Positions 62,529 to 64,000 of a DNA stretch of 64,000 nt are shown piece by piece (the first letter of the stretch is position 1; each line of letters begins with the position of its first letter). Source of the DNA: Nitrospira sp. (GTDB lineage: Bacteria > Nitrospirota > Nitrospiria > Nitrospirales > Nitrospiraceae); the NCBI GenBank assembly GCA_024998565.1, contig JACOEM010000006.1:1-64000 (forward strand). Reading direction: 5' to 3'. The notes beneath the pieces are model-generated. The model saw nothing but the letters and a program-made list of their open reading frames with translations. It was not told the DNA's origin and ran no database searches. Made by a program: the position numbers and the translations under genes.

Positions 62529-62617
62529 GAAACGCACTCCTTTCTGAGTATAAACAAGAGAGAACAAGGTCGAAGGAAATGAGCGCTTCGGACCGGCGGC
62601 CGGTCGGAAGGGGCCTG

Positions 62618-63982
62618 TTACTTGGCCCCGCGACCGGCTTTCGGCAAGAGCGTATCGATCAAGCTCGGGGGCCGTTCCTGGTAGTCGGGCGGAAACAGAT
62701 TGAAGCGGCGCCACAGCTCGTACCAGAGCGGGACACGATTGAGAATGACCCACCCCATGGCTTTGGTGCCCTGGCGGACATGTTCTTGCGGAGGCCAGGG
62801 ACGTTCCTCCAGGTCGGGGACGACCCAGAAGCGGAAGTTGCCTTTTCCGTCGTCCACCTGGTCGATGACTTTGATGACGCCGTTGTAGGTACCGGCCATC
62901 AGTTCCGGCCACGCCGGCAACGGGATGGCGGGAATACCGTAGAAGAGAATCTTGACCTTCCGGCCGACATTCAGCAAGGGCGCGTCGATACCGTCGGCGA
63001 CCATTTCGATGGCCTTGTCCGTGCTGCTCGGTGAAATTCTGACGAGTTTGTCCCCGGGACGCACGGTTTCGCCCGCGCCGGCCTGCGCCATTTTCACCAC
63101 GGTGCCGTCGATGGGAGAAAGAATGCGGCCGGCCACGCGCCGCTGGTTCGCGTTGGAGAGGCGTAACGAGACGTCCGCGACTTGATCGGCGGCTCGCGCC
63201 GCTTCTCCGATCGACGCATCGCGGGCCGCTTCAGCGTCGAGGAGACGTTGGAGCACTTCCGCGCTTATTTGTTCGCGTCCGAAACTTAAGGCTTTCATAC
63301 TCTGTTCGGCCGCACTCAAATTGGCCTGTGCGCCTTGCAGGTCGGCCTTACTGGCCAGGGCAGATTGAATAGTGAGTTCCAGTTCGCGTTGGGAGACCAG
63401 GCCTTGTTGCGCCAATTGCTGGTGCCGTTCGACGTTGAGCTCGGCAGTGGCGACGGCAATCTTGGAGGCTTCGATTTTCTGCCTTGCTTCGCGCACCTTG
63501 CTTTCCGCCTCGAGGACGCGGGCACCTGCCGAAGGGACGGCCGCCTTCACGAGGTTTTGCATTTCTTTGATCCGCTTATCGAGTTGATCGGCTCGGCTCA
63601 ACGCCGCCTTCCGGGTGTCCTCCAAGGCTTTCTTGCGTTGTTCAAGGAGGCTCAAGAGATCCGGGGCCATGAAGTTCGGATCGTAGTCATCGAGTTCGAG
63701 AATCACATCGCCGGTCTTGACTCGTACACCTTCGAAGACGTGCCATTTTCTGATGCGGCCGGTGATCTGGGCTTCGACGTCCTGCGGCCGTTCGAACGGT
63801 GTGTAGGCCGACAGTTGTCCGGTCACGGTGATGGTTTGTGTCCAGGGTACGAATGCGACGATGAGGATGAAGAAGCCGACCAAGAGAATGGCCAGCCGGG
63901 AGGAGAAGCGAAGCCGCTCGGGAATCTGGACCGCCTCCCACGACTGGAGCTGGGTCGATGTCGCAAGATCATCGACCGCCAT
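62618..63982 (-). CDS. HlyD-family membrane fusion protein
   Basis: A 454-residue adaptor. One TM helix (about 28-48), a barrel-sandwich hybrid (VEAQITGRIRKWHVFEGVRVKTGDVILELDD), a long coiled coil (about 110-270) and the matching second half of the hybrid (GRILSPIDGTVVKMAQAGAGETVRPGDKL). HlyD proteins connect an inner-membrane ABC subunit to TolC. The reading frame stays open to the right edge (positions 63983-64000), so the true start may lie outside the window and the CDS may be truncated. It is the first visible gene of the cluster. Confidence 0.85.
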   Translation of the reverse strand: MAVDDLATSTQLQSWEAVQIPERLRFSSRLAILLVGFFILIVAFVPWTQTITVTGQLSAYTPFERPQDVEAQITGRIRKWHVFEGVRVKTGDVILELDDYDPNFMAPDLLSLLEQRKKALEDTRKAALSRADQLDKRIKEMQNLVKAAVPSAGARVLEAESKVREARQKIEASKIAVATAELNVERHQQLAQQGLVSQRELELTIQSALASKADLQGAQANLSAAEQSMKALSFGREQISAEVLQRLLDAEAARDASIGEAARAADQVADVSLRLSNANQRRVAGRILSPIDGTVVKMAQAGAGETVRPGDKLVRISPSSTDKAIEMVADGIDAPLLNVGRKVKILFYGIPAIPLPAWPELMAGTYNGVIKVIDQVDDGKGNFRFWVVPDLEERPWPPQEHVRQGTKAMGWVILNRVPLWYELWRRFNLFPPDYQERPPSLIDTLLPKAGRGAK

Positions 63983-64000
63983 TTCATCCAGGCCGGTGCG

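Overview
The window looks like the chromosome of a GC-rich Gram-negative bacterium, most plausibly a Nitrospira-type member of the Nitrospirota. That assignment is inference. It rests on the mixture of genes: a complete isc operon with IscX and a eukaryote-like HscB, a PerR-like regulator/rubrerythrin/Fe-S/DUF3501 cluster, both GlnRS and GluRS, a TolC/HlyD-type envelope system, and a polyamine cluster with a pyruvoyl-dependent arginine decarboxylase and a deoxyhypusine-synthase homologue. No rRNA or nitrite-oxidation marker is present to confirm it.

Layout. 1-7.5 kb: end of a tRNA-Arg(CCG), a YkgJ cysteine-cluster protein, HU, a MoaD-like sulfur-carrier fold, rfbC, the peroxide/iron-stress cluster and a tandem 6-pyruvoyl-tetrahydropterin-synthase protein. 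7.7-9.7 kb: a MotA/MotB-like pair closest in plan to ZorA/ZorB of the Zorya anti-phage system, with no ZorC, ZorD or ZorE. 9.7-17.1 kb: a sulfatase-modifying-factor-like lipid/periplasmic protein, thioredoxin, peroxiredoxin, BipA/TypA and a class A penicillin-binding protein. 17.2-23.9 kb: iscR-iscS-iscU-iscA-hscB-hscA-iscX on the minus strand, with a divergent 2Fe-2S ferredoxin and a ferredoxin-reductase-like gene. 24-25.6 kb: gltX and tRNA-Gln(TTG).

25,541-34,261: an 8.7-kb integrated element in the 3' end of tRNA-Gln, bounded by a 48-bp direct repeat. It holds a tyrosine integrase, a zinc-finger protein, an excisionase-like protein, a possible Rep protein, two short palindromic operators, and cargo for the envelope: an SGNH hydrolase, a TSUP transporter, a YnfA protein, and a CPA-type cation/proton antiporter preceded by a recognisable fluoride (crcB-type) riboswitch. 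The cargo suggests transferable ion/fluoride resistance.

34.3-49.2 kb: an ABC-F protein, GlnRS, a secreted protein built of nine Cys-pair repeats, several lineage-specific small proteins, tRNA-Glu(CTC) followed by a decayed accessory patch with a frameshifted PIN toxin and its antitoxin, a DUF3015 protein, a NarX/NarL-type two-component pair and an O-methyltransferase. 49.4-56.5 kb: a ZIP transporter and the polyamine cluster (DHS-like, DsbA-like, aldehyde dehydrogenase, arginine decarboxylase, agmatinase), then rluF.

56.5-64 kb: the most unusual region. A minus-strand array encodes a HlyD-type adaptor, a TolC-type outer-membrane channel and two paralogous ABC-exporter-like proteins. Both have nucleotide-binding domains that have lost nearly every catalytic motif (Walker A glycines, Q-loop, LSGGQ signature, Walker B Asp/Glu, H-loop His) while the overall fold and membrane domain are kept. 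A two-TM four-helix-bundle sensor protein follows. This is the best candidate here for an undescribed system: a trans-envelope conduit with two catalytically dead ABC subunits.
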